This document shows, piece after piece, positions 1 through 11,887 of a DNA stretch of 64,000 bases. Both the position numbers and the translations under genes were made by a program. The DNA lies in the NCBI RefSeq assembly GCF_018143015.1, contig NC_054742.1:19234179-19298178 (forward strand). Direction: 5' to 3'. The notes below the pieces were generated by a model. It ran no database searches and was not told where the DNA came from. It saw only the letters and a list, made by a program, of their open reading frames with translations. Source of the stretch: Lytechinus variegatus. Lineage: Eukaryota; Echinodermata; Echinoidea; Temnopleuroida; Toxopneustidae. Each line of letters starts with the position of its first letter. The stretch's first letter is position 1.

Positions 1-2645
1 AGTACATCTTCTAGAGGTAATGCAATTTGCTCCAACAAAGTTTATTAAAACAAATCCAAATTATTTCCTTAGATAAAGCTCTTCAAGATGTCTTTTCTAA
101 ACCTGACATGCAGAACATATACAAATATGAACAATTAAAAAAATGTGTGTGCCGGATACAGAAGAGACAAAAAATACATCTTGAAGAGATTTTAAACGAA
201 GCATATTTTTCTTCTATTGTTTAGTGCTTAGGTCCTCAAAAAGAAAATATTTGTTATATAATTTGAGCAATGAGCAATTCCAAAATTCACAGAGATATTG
301 ATCAATGGAAATATGATACTTAAACTGCATATTCTAACTAAACTGAGCAAAATTATTGTTTTGGGGGAAAATTAGAGGTAATACCATAGCCTTTTGCATG
401 AAGGGGGGGGGGGGGGGGTCATCAAAATCCTCACATAATTCTACCCAAGTGTACACAACACCCTTTAAGTTCAATCAATATTACAAAATAGTATCTAAGA
501 ATTGTTTTCCTCCCCTGCCTCCAAAGAAATTCCTGCATTAGCCACCATCAGCAGCTGTGCTGTGAAAGAATCTTATAGTTATTCTGTGTTTCTTTTATAA
601 AACACAATTGCAGTGTTATATTCAATTTTGAATCCTTTGTGTTGTGTTTATAATTATGTTTAGTTAACAGTGCGTGAGGGGATTGATCTAGACTCTAGCT
701 ATTTGCAATCAGTCATTAATGTGAGAAACCACTTTTACATGCCCTAAAGGTACTCTTTTCATATTTATTCTATTAAATCCAAATGTATGTTTTCAATAAA
801 TGGATCATACTATTACTGCTTGAATGCATGGAATCCATAAATAAAAATCTCATCATGACAGATACATTGCTGCTTACTGGAATTAATATTTCTATTTCAT
901 TGAATTGAAAACTTAATATGCATGATTAGATTCTCATAAGATAAGGATACATTTGTGAAGAGTCTGGTGAAAATCCTCCATTCAAACCATTCCCGTCGAA
1001 TGAAGTTTGACATGTCTTGTTGGCCAGATCTGACTTCAACACTAACAAAGAAATAATAAACAAAACAGAATAGAATAGACCAGTTAGTAGTTCACCCATG
1101 TCCTATATGTCATATAAATATGATAAAACAAGTAGAAGACTTTGCGAACTTATATCAGAAACCAATGATTTGCGAGATTAAGAAGCATATGTTGTGTCGC
1201 CACAAAATGAGGTGTTTCATGAACTATTTTTTATCCCCTCCATTAATGACTACCTCTGGTTAGGGAACATCAAGGAATGCATGAGTGAAGAATCTACTGA
1301 CTGATTCTGTTGGGCATTCCAATTTCTAGATGCATCTTTCTGCTGTGAAAAGTTACAGACAAGCTACCAGTATTCTCTTAAACCGCTTTTAATAATCAGT
1401 GAGACTCGGTGTTTGGAATCAAGTTTTCATAATTTGAGTGTTGCTATTTCAGGTTATCTTCTCAGAATTAATTATTAGTTGGTTTTAGATCTTGGTAGAA
1501 ATGACCATCCCCTGTAGATGCTCAGACTAGTTTATGACCTTGCTCCAAGGTTTTTAATCCCATCAAATACATGTTTTTATTCTGTCACAAGGGACATTAT
1601 ACACAATAAATCTTGGCATATCTTCATTATCCCATATTGCGTAGTCGTTTGATGTGCAGGTATTTTTTAAGTAACTTTGTAACAAAAGAATAGAAGATTG
1701 AGCTTAAAGATATTTGGGTGTGGCTCTTGCCATGTGCTCATCTGCATTACAAAAATCCAATCCTCACATAATTCATACTTGCATTACTTTACATTGTCAA
1801 GTGCAATACAAAATAAGATTGTATTTAAAATTCAATATATCAACAGAGCAAGAAAAGGTTGCAAGCCTATAGAGTCCTGTTGTTTAAGTTGTTCTCACTT
1901 AAACACTAGATCAGTTTCAATAGCAAAACCCGTTTAACATACTTTTTGCTGGCCTAACTTTGCTAAGGCTTAGCTTACATGGATCAGGAGATATAATGAA
2001 AAAGGCCCATCATCTGGAAATTATGATCTGATGAAAGGACTAATAGCTTGAATGGGTAAATCTTGAAAATAACACTCCAGGTGCTGTTCTATTCTAAACT
2101 TATTGGCTATAAGCTCAGTCTCACTCCCCAGGCAATAAAGGATCAAAGCTCACCCAGACACAAAGTTTAATTCAAAAAGAGCAGAAAAAAATCAAACAGT
2201 AAAAGTATATTGGCAAAGGTTTCAGGAATATCCATAAAATATTTTAAAAGTTATTAGAATTTTATTTCTTTGATTTGTGACGTCATATGCAAGCAGCTTC
2301 CCATGTATTGCAAATTATTTAAAAAAAAAAATTTCTCAAAAAATGGGGGTTTTAATATTCTACCTTCAGTATAAACAAATTATTCTCCTGAAAAAATACT
2401 AGCCATAAAGAACCATTAAAAAGTTTAAATTTGTGCATGTTTTATTACATAACACACGGGGCAGCGTTTTAAAATATTTACTGGATTTTCTCTCAAAGAT
2501 TCACCAATATTTGTTCTGGTATTTTTACATCAAGCTTTTCGTCAAGGAGTAATTGAAAAGGTGCACAATACATTTCGATTCTGTGGAGGTTTTTTCTTTC
2601 ACCGGGTTATCCAAAATAGTCAAGGCAGTTTCACCAAATACTTAC
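1..2645 (-). other. HAL-1 intron 1 (partial)
   Basis: Non-coding by position. It matches HAL-2 intron 1 (38368-41017), including homopolymer runs such as the G run near 403-417. A plus-strand open stretch at 68-224 ([10 protein letters not shown] start) looks like an old coding relic; its copy in HAL-2 intron 1 has an in-frame stop near 38496. No other gene seen. Confidence 0.7.
2150..2560. repeat. Degenerate short inverted-repeat element in HAL-1 intron 1
   Basis: Shares an internal segment with the intact element at 23086-23583: TTATTAGAATTT followed by TTTGATTTGTGACGTCATATGC on the left, and ATTACATAACACA with GGGGCAGC on the right. The termini have decayed. The orthologous copy in HAL-2 intron 1 is about 40545-40925, so this insertion predates the duplication. 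It sits within about 100 bases of the exon 1 donor. Confidence 0.6.
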
Positions 2646-2874
2646 CGATATGGACGAAATCATTTTCATCCAGAATATCAACAAGTAGGTCATCTGGATA
2701 GAGCAAACTTCCTCCTTGAGTTTTCCTGACTTCGGAGACATCATCTTCTTCATCGTATTGTTTCATAGAACGGTATCGTGAAAGCGTTTCCTTTCCCAAC
2801 CATGATATCGTGTTGTTGTTGTCTTTACAAGGAATAAGGATCCATTCTCCCCGTACTTTCACGTTGATCTTCAT
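2646..2874 (-). CDS. HAL: Histidine ammonia-lyase exon 1 (HAL-1, rest outside window)
   Basis: First coding exon of another HAL copy: 76 codons plus one base, ending at donor GTAAGT. It starts [11 protein letters not shown] and continues with PCKD and [11 protein letters not shown], matching the N-terminal region of animal HAL. It differs from exon 1 of HAL-2 by one visible amino-acid change (Ile for Thr before SWLG). Exon 2 would lie just left of position 1, because 38303-38367 in HAL-2 precedes the base that pairs with position 1. Whether this gene is complete cannot be judged here. Confidence 0.9.
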
Positions 2875-2957
2875 CTTGTTCCTCAAATATTGATCAACAG
2901 AATAAAGTCAAATGTAATTGTCTTTTCTCCCGTTGATTCCCACATATATGTATCGCG

Positions 2958-2966
2958 TTTTAAATA
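2958..2966 (-). promoter_or_regulatory. Candidate TATA box of HAL-1
   Basis: Minus-strand TATTTAAAA, 84 bases upstream of the HAL-1 ATG, conserved in the duplicate at 41330-41338. About 100 bases further upstream (3040-3105) is a GC-rich, CpG-rich patch that is rearranged between the two copies. Confidence 0.45.
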
Positions 2967-3884
2967 GGGTTTTACTATGACCAAGACTTTGAGAGTTCTG
3001 TCTGGCATTCGAGAACTGTAAGCTTTGTGTACACGTAGCTTGCTGCCAGCGCAGCGCGCACTATTATCGCTTCGCTGCCCGGCGCGGCCTGGCCTTGGTC
3101 AATTTCAGCATCGACGACCCATGTTTACTTTTTGCGGGAACGAACAACTTGTTGAATGGCGAGGAACTATCATATTTTTGTTCAGGTTATATAGAAATTA
3201 AATGCTTTACTTGAAAATGTTTAGATAATCTTTACTTCCAATCTATACTCATAAACTATTGTATAATTTATTCTAGTTTGTAGCATATTCGATTTAGATA
3301 GTTTAAAGGAGAAATTTAATTCGAAATCTCAAATTCTGATATATATTGAACCCCTACAAATAATCGACTCGCCTGTAGGTGTGTCAGGGGTATGTACATT
3401 GTGGACCATGTGGCATTATTGATTTTTGTTGCGTAGAGAACTCCGAGACAGAACTGCATGTGAAGCCGATATATTGCCAGAACTACTGTACATGGTTTTT
3501 GTTTAAAGGTAAATTATCGAGCAGCAGGTGTATCCGAAGGTGGATTCAGATAGATATACCAAGGAGATATGATATCTCCTTGGATATACAGAGATTTATC
3601 ATCGATCCGCCTCAGACTGGGTACTTTTACACTTCAAAATATTTGTCTCAAACTAACTAATCTCCCCGTAAACTCCTCAAAAAAAGTTTGGAAATCTGAC
3701 TTTGATCGATAATCCCTCTTCGGTTTTAGTAAAATAATGAATAGACCATTTATTTCTCTTTAAAATGATACCCTACATTATATGATTATGGTTCACATGG
3801 GAGTGCAGTGCCTTGAAATGTGAGGCAAGGTCAAAATCCAAAGGTTGCTGTTCTTTTGTGGTGATGAGTGAGTTTCTCAAGTCA

Positions 3885-4560
3885 AGTCAAGTTCATTTAT
3901 TTCTTTCCACAACCAAAATACATTGCATACATGTACGATATCAATAAGGTTAAAAGAAAAAAACACAACAGGAATAAAAGCTTATGGACAATGAGCTAAA
4001 AAGATATCGAAACTATGCGAAAGAGGTGGACTGTATAGAAGCAACGCTTGTTAAGCACAGATCACCTTTGATACAACAACAAAATATGTATACATATATA
4101 ATACAGTAATAACATAAAAAAGAACAACTAACTAGAGTAGGGTAGAGGAAGGTAAGTACACACGACAAAACAGGGGCGGGGGGGGGTACTAATCCAGTTG
4201 TCTGTAGTAAGTATAAATGAATAAATAACAGATCTAGCATTAATACTTAAATATCGCTATGAGGATTTTTCTAGTTAGACACTCAGAATCAAGAGTTGAA
4301 GAGGAGTTTAGGCCTACAGAGGTTATATATATAAGTCTAAAATTATACATTATTTACATTACATATATAAATCCAAGAAAAGAAAAAAAACAGTCTATAA
4401 ATAATCCATATACTTGTAGTAGGATATAGAAACAGAAGAAAAGGAAAATAATATCAATAATGCAGCATGACATGTAGCACGAATGTCACGTTTCAATGTA
4501 GGTGTACAATATACAAAATTTTAGTTTATGTATTTTATTCACTTTTAAGTAACACCAAGT
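3885..4560 (-). repeat. LINE 3'-end relic (probable)
   Basis: Read on the minus strand, the segment ends in AAATAAATGAACTTGACTTGACTTGA, a short tandem tail (CTTGA repeats) of the kind CR1/L2-type LINEs end with. No open reverse-transcriptase frame is visible. The unit B copy (42235-42640) lacks 285 bp corresponding to 4049-4333; the break points share TAAG. Confidence 0.4.
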
Positions 4561-6101
4561 AATGCCTTCTTGGCTCAAAATATAAATTCAGCCTTGCAAT
4601 CAACATCAACCAGCAACTGGGTTTCACTTGGTGTGTTAATGCCCTTTGGTAAGGCAATAATCCTCATCATCAGGTACCTCGGAGAGGACTTAAGCCATCG
4701 GTCCTCATGTCCTCATGTTGCTTGATTACAAGCATTAATGCTTTCTTAGCAATCAGGTAAAAAATCACCACTTATATGTATGTATGTATAGATATATACA
4801 TTGTTCAGAGAATGACAATAGTTGTGAAGACTGATAAACTTTCACAGAGAATAATTACAAGGCACTGTTACGATTGAGGACATGATTTGACACCAATTTG
4901 AGGGCATATAAATATAGTCTGCTGTGCCAACCTTTCACTCAAGGGTCTGAATGTGCAGCCTATAATGCATTGTATACTGAAGGCCCTCTTGTTCAGAATT
5001 GAAACAGCAAGTTTTATATGTGCTAGTCTTTGCATGTAGACCCACTTGTTGATAAAAATTTCATTCAGGGTCTGTGCCCGCAGACTATATTCAATGGGCA
5101 TAATTGTATAAAAGATAGTAAAATCATACAGTGCTGATAAATTTTACTTTCACAATATCCCTTTGCCCCCATCATTGTCTCATGGAGTGGATCTATTTTA
5201 GTATTAATATTCACTATCCAATGGAATGTAAGTCAAACAAACAAACCTGAATGAGATATGAAACAGCTACATGTATTTAGGTTCACACAAGAGATTCACT
5301 GCAGCAAAAAAATGTCAGTTTTAATTCATGATATGTATGAGATATAAATGTACACAAAATTTGAATTCAATAATCATAATAAAAAATTGCAATAATTATC
5401 ACATGATTATTATGTATGTACAGACCTGCTTATAAAAAGTCACTGGATGAAAACACATTACATTTTTTTAAATCAAATCAAATCAAAACAAATTCAATTG
5501 AATATTAATCATAGGATATGAAATGCAAAAAACATATTGGCCCGTATTCTGAAGTCAGGTTTAACTTAGACCATGGTCTCTGTGCTAAAATCATGGGGAG
5601 TCAAAAGTTCAAAAAATTTGTTTATATTGTATATTTCTTAGGTTTACTATTTAGTTTCCTTTCGCTTTCAAATGAAAAAAATATATTTCAGTTATCATTC
5701 CCAGACAATTTGGGTGTCATATGAGTGAATAAATGGGATGTGCGCTCTTAGGTATTCGTGCCCCAATTTGATCTCCATAGTTGAACCACGACTTTAAACC
5801 ACGGTTTAATTTAAACCTGAGTTCAAAATCGAATCTTCCTTCCCCCCCAAAAAAAAAAAAAAAAACCAAGATAGTAAAGGTTGGGCATTGCATTTTCAAC
5901 AAAGTTTCAGTTCAGGCACAATCTCATATCATGTCTGATAAATCAATTCTTTACTCATTTTTGTGGCATGAGTGACTTATATCATAACTAGATTAATTTT
6001 CATTACACAAATTGGGCTAAAAGCTCTGAATCATCATGGAGCTGAAGTTGAAATCATATACTTCTGATGATAATGAGAACCTCAGGAATCAACTTCATTT
6101 C
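4561..6101. other. Intergenic, no gene recognised
   Basis: Duplicated at 47505-49046. Contains an open but featureless minus-strand stretch (4868-5101), ATGT and AATC simple repeats and a poly(A/C) run near 5842. Bases 4561-4730 look protein-like on the minus strand (ending VDVDCKAEFIF) but start after a stop; I could not assign them. Confidence 0.5.
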
Positions 6102-7032
6102 TCATACAGCTCTAAGAGGATTTTCAGATGACCAACTCTCTACAGGAATGTTCCTAGGTTTATCCTCATTCACTTTGATTGGGTGGCTTCTATAACGTAC
6201 ACTGGCTGATAACGTAGACTCTGGTTGAATCTGAAATAATAACACAAATAATTGAGAGGTATAACATCATTGGATACAAAGCTAGAAAGATATGGACATA
6301 CATGAACAACTAACACATTTAAAGCCTACTTCATTTCTACAGAGTGGGTAGATCAAGCAAAAAAAGTCTTTTTGTCCAAAGAGAAGTAGTAAAGAATCAT
6401 AATAGGCCAACCAATATTGAGCACTTAATCACTGTGCAAGGATGCATTAGTAGAGTGACCAAGAAAATATTATACCTCGATCATCTATGCCTTTGTGCCA
6501 ACTTTCATGTGTCTATATTCCAATAAAAAGCTTGGAAAAGTGATCTCCTTTCACAACTGGGGGTCAAAGCAATATTTGTTACCAAATACCAGTACATGGA
6601 ACAAACTTTACCGACGCTCATGACATCATAGGTCAGGAAAATAACACCCCTTTTTTCTTCTTTAACTGCATCTCAAGAGAATTGAAGACTCATTCCAGTT
6701 TCCTGGCTACATTCCAAATGAAAGTGAACTTGTAAAAGAAAAGGTGTTTTGGGTTGGGTGATATGGACAGTTTGTTACCCCTATACACCCCTACCTGCCC
6801 ACCAAAGAAACGCTTGAGGGTAAGCAGGGAAGCATTTGAGACAGATAGTCATTGATTTTAACTGACAAATGTTAAAAGGTATATAATTTTTTGCATGTGA
6901 TTGGCAAAGACTACATTTGTCAGTTGAAATGACTGACAAGATACTTCATGAAATACTCCCTAGAAAACTGCAACTAACCTCCCAAATCAAGAATCATGCC
7001 CTGTCTGTGAACTACTGATTCATAGAAGCCCG
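6102..7032 (-). CDS. C-terminal three exons of an unidentified gene (copy A)
   Basis: Three minus-strand exon-like pieces join in phase: 7032-6979 (GFYESVVHRQGMILDLG), 6665-6612 (KEEKRGVIFLTYDVMSV) and 6220-6102 (starts ESTLSASVRYRSHPIKV, ends SENPLRAV and TGA). Introns are 313 and 391 bases with AG/GT borders. For the last exon I chose the second AG, 10 bases past the first, because it keeps frame in both copies; the first AG gives a short frame ending TAG at 6190. The unit B copy keeps all three exons with one visible Ser/Cys change. I do not recognise the family. Exons 5' of this are not found; the DNA beyond 7120 is repeat. Confidence 0.5.
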
Positions 7033-7119
7033 CTACAGAACATACTGCAACTTTTCTATTGGTGAATTGGTGGTTATTCTGACTGCTACTGTATTAAAGC
7101 ATGAATGCATGATGAAAGC

Positions 7120-7339
7120 AATTACTTTAATGAGAATAAAACCTTTGGAACAAGATAGCTTGTGTGAAAACAGAAAAATCAAAGAAACAGATCAACGAAA
7201 GTTTGAGAAAAATCAGATAAATAATGAGAAAGTTATGAGCATTTAAATATTGCCATCACTAATGCTAAGGAGATCCTCACATTGGCAATGCGACAAAGAT
7301 GTGTGATGTCACTTGTGAACAACTCTCCCCATTACTTTA
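7120..7339. repeat. Left arm of a large inverted-repeat element
   Basis: Nearly the reverse complement of 15737-15935: both contain CTTTGGAACAAG, AAAATCA, AGTTTGAGAAAAATCAGA, AGTTATGAGCATT, ACTAATGCTAAGGAGATCC and GATGTGTGATGTCAC on one strand or the other. The arms bracket further insertions (a hAT-type element and a foldback element). I know this family as a common sea urchin repeat, which supports the host assignment. Confidence 0.7.
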
Positions 7340-8899
7340 GTATATATCAGGCGCGTAGCCAGGGGGGCGGTGGGGGCGGTCGCCCCCTCCAAATCATCCC
7401 CAAAAAGAAAAAAAAGGGAAAAAAAGAGAGGAGAAAAGGAAAAGGGTTGGGAGGAAAGGGAAGAAAGGAAGGTAGCTTTGTGTTTTTTTTTCTTTTTATT
7501 CTTTATTTTTTTCTCAAAAGAGAAACTCCTTCACTCTTCTTGCTCTAAATTTATATATGAATTTTGCTTCCGCGCTGTGCGCGGTTAAATTACAATATTG
7601 AAGTTCTCCATTGTTTCCCCCACCTTTTCTCTAACCCTGTTTTTTCACCTCAGCTATGTGCTTCTTGCCAGTTAAAGTTAAAATTGTATACATTAGGGCA
7701 TAAATTTGAGTAAGGTTAGGCCAAAGTAAATATATGAAGTTATCTTTTTGTTTTCAATTGATCGCGCAACTTCTGGTCTGGTCGGCTCCGAGCGGGTAAA
7801 ATCTTTAAATCAGTTTCTGCCGTCACCTCCATAAAGTCAACTTCTCCCGCTTTTCAGCTCATTACTAAACAACCATAATTTTGGGGCAAATAGGTTCCTA
7901 ATTCAAAAAGAGGAAGGTATGAAATTCGTGTCGTATTAAATAAAAAAGTACAATATTTTTAATCAAATTGTATTAAACTTCATGTCATTTCCCTGTATAC
8001 ATTCATCTCCTGTCCTGTTTTGCGCCCTCAGTTTGAAAATTTGAATGACACTTAGGTTTCTTTATATTCAAAATGAAGCGCTTCAGGATAAGTCAAAAAA
8101 ATTAGGCATCCTTTTTTTATTTAGATAGATAGTTTCAATAAATCACAAAAGTTTCAACTTTTTGCGCACTATTTTCCTTGTAATGAAGTTCAATAATCTT
8201 AGAAAATCAATTGAATTAGAGCCGATTGGGTATTAGAGATATCTACATTTGATGAAACGTCCGCCCTTTGAAATTTCAGAGTTTCATTGCTCTGCGCGGG
8301 GAGGAATATCTTCCTCTACCAATCTTCTCCTCTGTTTTGCGAGTTAAAAATGTGGACTGTTGCTAAATTGTTTGTAATCAAATCTGATCTTTCCAAAGAA
8401 AGTATTCAATATATCTTTGAGAAAACCCTTTTCTCGGGACCCTTTTTATGGCAAGAAAAATTGATAAAACCAAAACGCTTTAGCTTCCGCGCAAAGCGCG
8501 GAGTTATTATCATTTTAATTTCCTCCATTGTATACCTCTTTTGTGCGTTCACAATCACTTTTGAAAACAAGGTTCAAAATCGCAATATAGTCAACCGAAT
8601 TGGAGGTACTAGAGACAAGAGAAACGGCTCCTTTTCATTTTAATTTATGAAACACTAAAAGCTTCGCGCGGGAGGGGGAAACTCCCCCTTCCTGCACCCA
8701 CCCCCTTACAGAGCGCGCTTTGCGCGCTCTGTAACAGGGGGTGGAAACTCCGCTTCTGCATCCGGTCAGACATGGGGAAATTTTGGAAGGTCAAAAGTGC
8801 ACACTGCTCCCATTTTTCGCGTACAAGGCTATGGACACCGCAACTTCATGGCACACCAGCGAAACAGAGGCGTGGTCATAAATTGGCCTGCGCGCACAG

Positions 8900-11280
8900 C
8901 GTAAAAATATGCAAATAAGCAAATTGTCACAAATTAGCATAATACGCGAGGTGATTGAATATGAAATGTACCGGTATTCATAGAGCTGCGCGTCTTTGGT
9001 AAATTCATGTCATTGATCATTCCCCCGTTCACCCCCCCCCCCCCCTCAAGGTATTCAGTTGTTTTTCGCGCTTATTACTACATCAATTAATTCACTTATT
9101 TATTTGCTAGATATTTCCCTGGAAGACATTTTGGAAGCTTATAAGAGATTCATTAGTAGGATTGAACTTAGGGATCTGCTTGCTCTATTCATCAGGTGTT
9201 CATCACTGCCCATTATTTTCATTACACATCATGAATAGCCACAAATATTTGTTTATTTTGGGGGTGGGGTAAATACTTAAAATGATTAGAAAAATCTGAG
9301 CAAGAGAGCAATCAGGTCATTTTGTCTTTATTTTGATATTTAAATGAATAATCTGGTGCAAATCTTATGAAGATTTTTTTTTAAAGTCTGAGTTTGGGAT
9401 GGGAGCAAAAGAGAGCCCAGTACCCCCCCCCCCATGTATTTGCTCTCATCAAGGCTATCTTAAAGGTCACTTCCAAATAAAATAAAAATTTTGTACCTGC
9501 CCACCCCCTATATTTCTCTATCGATTCCACCCCCACCCTCTCTCTTCCACACACACACATTCCACATAATCATGCGAGCAAACAATCATTCTCATTTCAT
9601 TTTTATTTCTATCCCACTTTTAAATCAAACTCATTCATGTCTTTAATTCGGCTGCACCTGAATGTCACAGTATGCCATATTGCAATGGCTTTTATGGGCT
9701 ATCTTGCCACGCATGTTATTTTGATACTTAATACCTGTTGTACTAGTATTATACCCATGGATAACCGACATACAGAATCAATCAATCAATCAGTAGCACC
9801 ATCATATTCCAGTCATATAGAAGTAATCTTCAGTGCCATTTCATCACAACACAGTTTGGTAGCAATAACATCATCACCACATATCTTTCACGCAATATAA
9901 ATTGGTGGATTAAGTAAATCACGAATATCAAGATTAGAAAGTAATATTTCAAATTAAAATGTTTATTAATTAATAAATTTTTGAATACATGATAAAAATA
10001 TTTTTTCTCTTTTTTCTCACCAAAGCATCAAATTACATCGGCAAAATGCCTATAATGAGTGCAACAGAAATTGCAAGGATATTACATGAGAGGGGATGTA
10101 TTTTTTTGTAAAATCTAGAGAAAAAAAAATGAAAAAAATAAGTACGTATATTCACTTACATAGTTATTGATAAGCCTTACAAAGTCAATATAAGGGGGGC
10201 ATCAAGGATGCCATTAATAAAAAGATTATCGATATACCTCTCTCTCAAAGTCAGTTACTCAAATATCAAATAATTTTTTCAGCATTTGCTGACAAGAAAT
10301 AGCATGCTAATCTAATTGGGGACACTTGATAAAAAAGGGGAGCACATTGCCACATTTCTCTAAAGAGTGCCTAATTCCCAAATCTGCACATTAGTAAATC
10401 AGTAACAAAGTTGCTTATTGTCTATCGTTGTGAAGTGCTGCTAGAGTTGTGTTTATTTCCAACAAATTCTTTTATTTGCAGAGCTAATCTAGTTCATTAT
10501 ACGGGACATCGACAATACAGTGTTACAAAAACAAAGAGATTAAAAACGAAAAAAAATAGTGCAACTTTTCACTTCCCCAAGAAAATGAATTCAACAGCTT
10601 AATGTCAAGCAATACATACAGGTTCTTGTTTCATAAGGACTTCAATTATGGTAATTTGGCCCCAAATGTAACTAGCAACTAGCATGGGAACCCCAATTTT
10701 GATCTGTTGCTTTAATGTTTCCATAGTAATTACCAGAATTTCAAAGTTAGAATAGCTAGTGGTTAGTCTTAATGAATTGGGGTCCAGGACTGAGAGTGAT
10801 TTCTTCGCCCTTTGTTCTGTCACATTGTTTTTATTATGCACATTTTTTCAATGAAAATCCATTATTTCTTATCACCTTTTATATGTCTGTAGTCATGTAT
10901 GTTACATAGCCCAGACCTCAGTAAAGGCCCATTCTGCATTGTTTAGATTACCAGAATACAACCTATCCCTTTCAAACTACTAATACTATTCAAAGTGCTT
11001 TCACTACTATAAGTACTACATGTAGATGATTAGAACATTAATAAAGGGGGGGGGGGTTAAGTGTGCCCTTTGGAAAAATATTTTAATCTTGTGTGAAACC
11101 TATGGACCTAAATATCTATACTCCAATTAATCTTTTTTTCAACAGATGTGTAGTTTAAGCAACATTCAATATGTATTGACACATTTATTTAAATTGATTC
11201 AATTTTTTTAAATCTGTAATTGCAATGAAGTAACTGCTTGTTATGAACCTGGCCTTCATATTTCTTCTTGATCTGCCCTG
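8900..11280. other. Interior of hAT-like element, no gene recognised
   Basis: AT-rich DNA with homopolymer runs (C run near 9034, G run near 11046), short AATC repeats near 9780 and dispersed CpG. An open plus-strand stretch at 9637-9900 lacks any recognisable domain. Present only in unit A. Confidence 0.5.
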
Positions 11281-11287
11281 GTGATAC

Positions 11288-11887
11288 TCAAGCAGCCTGT
11301 GAAACCTGCATAGTAAACAAAAAGAGAAAGGAACAAAATGAGCTGCTGATATAAATTATTCTTACTCATCTAGTCCAATTTATTTAGAAGTTTTAAACTT
11401 TTTATGAGCCCCTACTCTTCCATGCAATATTATTTAGAAAATGCACATGTAGTAACTTATGTTGCCAGATAAAAATCATAGATCACTATTATAGATCATT
11501 ATTCATATAACTTTTTTTTTATTAAGTGTGAAAACCCATTCAAATATATATCGAAAGATTAATCTCAATATTTTGTCTTTTTTATTTCTGTCTTCAGAGT
11601 AACTGAGTTTTAAAGTGATTTTATGTATGATATATATAGTTAAGAGACATGGACAATATGCATCAATGGAAATACTAGTGAATCTGAATCCAAAAGAATA
11701 TTATCTCATCATGGAACTTTACTTTATGGGCTAACATGATTCAGAAAAAATAGTTTTTGTTTATATTTTTATGAAAAAAGCATACCTGGCAAGCTTTTAG
11801 ATCAGATATCCTGTTAGTCATCAGATTGTACCTCTTTGTGATGTGCAAATGGTATTTGACTTTGTACTTCTGACTAGGCTGGGACTG
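11288..11887 (-). CDS. Two exon-like pieces inside the hAT-like element
   Basis: Minus strand 11887-11786 is an open 34-codon block (contains KYKVKYHLHITKRYN and MTNRISDLKACQ) between a TTCTTAG acceptor and a GTATGC donor. 11305-11288 continues in phase behind a TGCAG acceptor with VSQAA and TGA. The block is rich in charged residues, unlike random AT-rich translation. Family not recognised, and no upstream exon confirmed. It could be a captured host gene end or chance. Confidence 0.25.

Noticed and set aside
2863..2886. HAL start four codons upstream at TTG
   Set aside because: TTG is not a likely start here; the ATG at 2874 (41246 in HAL-2) aligns with the family N-terminus and has A at -3.
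4868..5101. 77-codon minus-strand frame identical at 47808-48041
   Set aside because: Identity is due to the duplication; no domain, splice context or start context supports it as a gene.
7282..7588. Lys/Gly-rich open frames
   Set aside because: Produced by purine-rich runs at the hAT terminus; frames shift between the two units with run length.
8287..8643. 118-codon open frame, nearly identical at 51230-51586
   Set aside because: It lies in the subterminal part of the hAT-like element, has no recognisable domain, and unit similarity is explained by the duplication.
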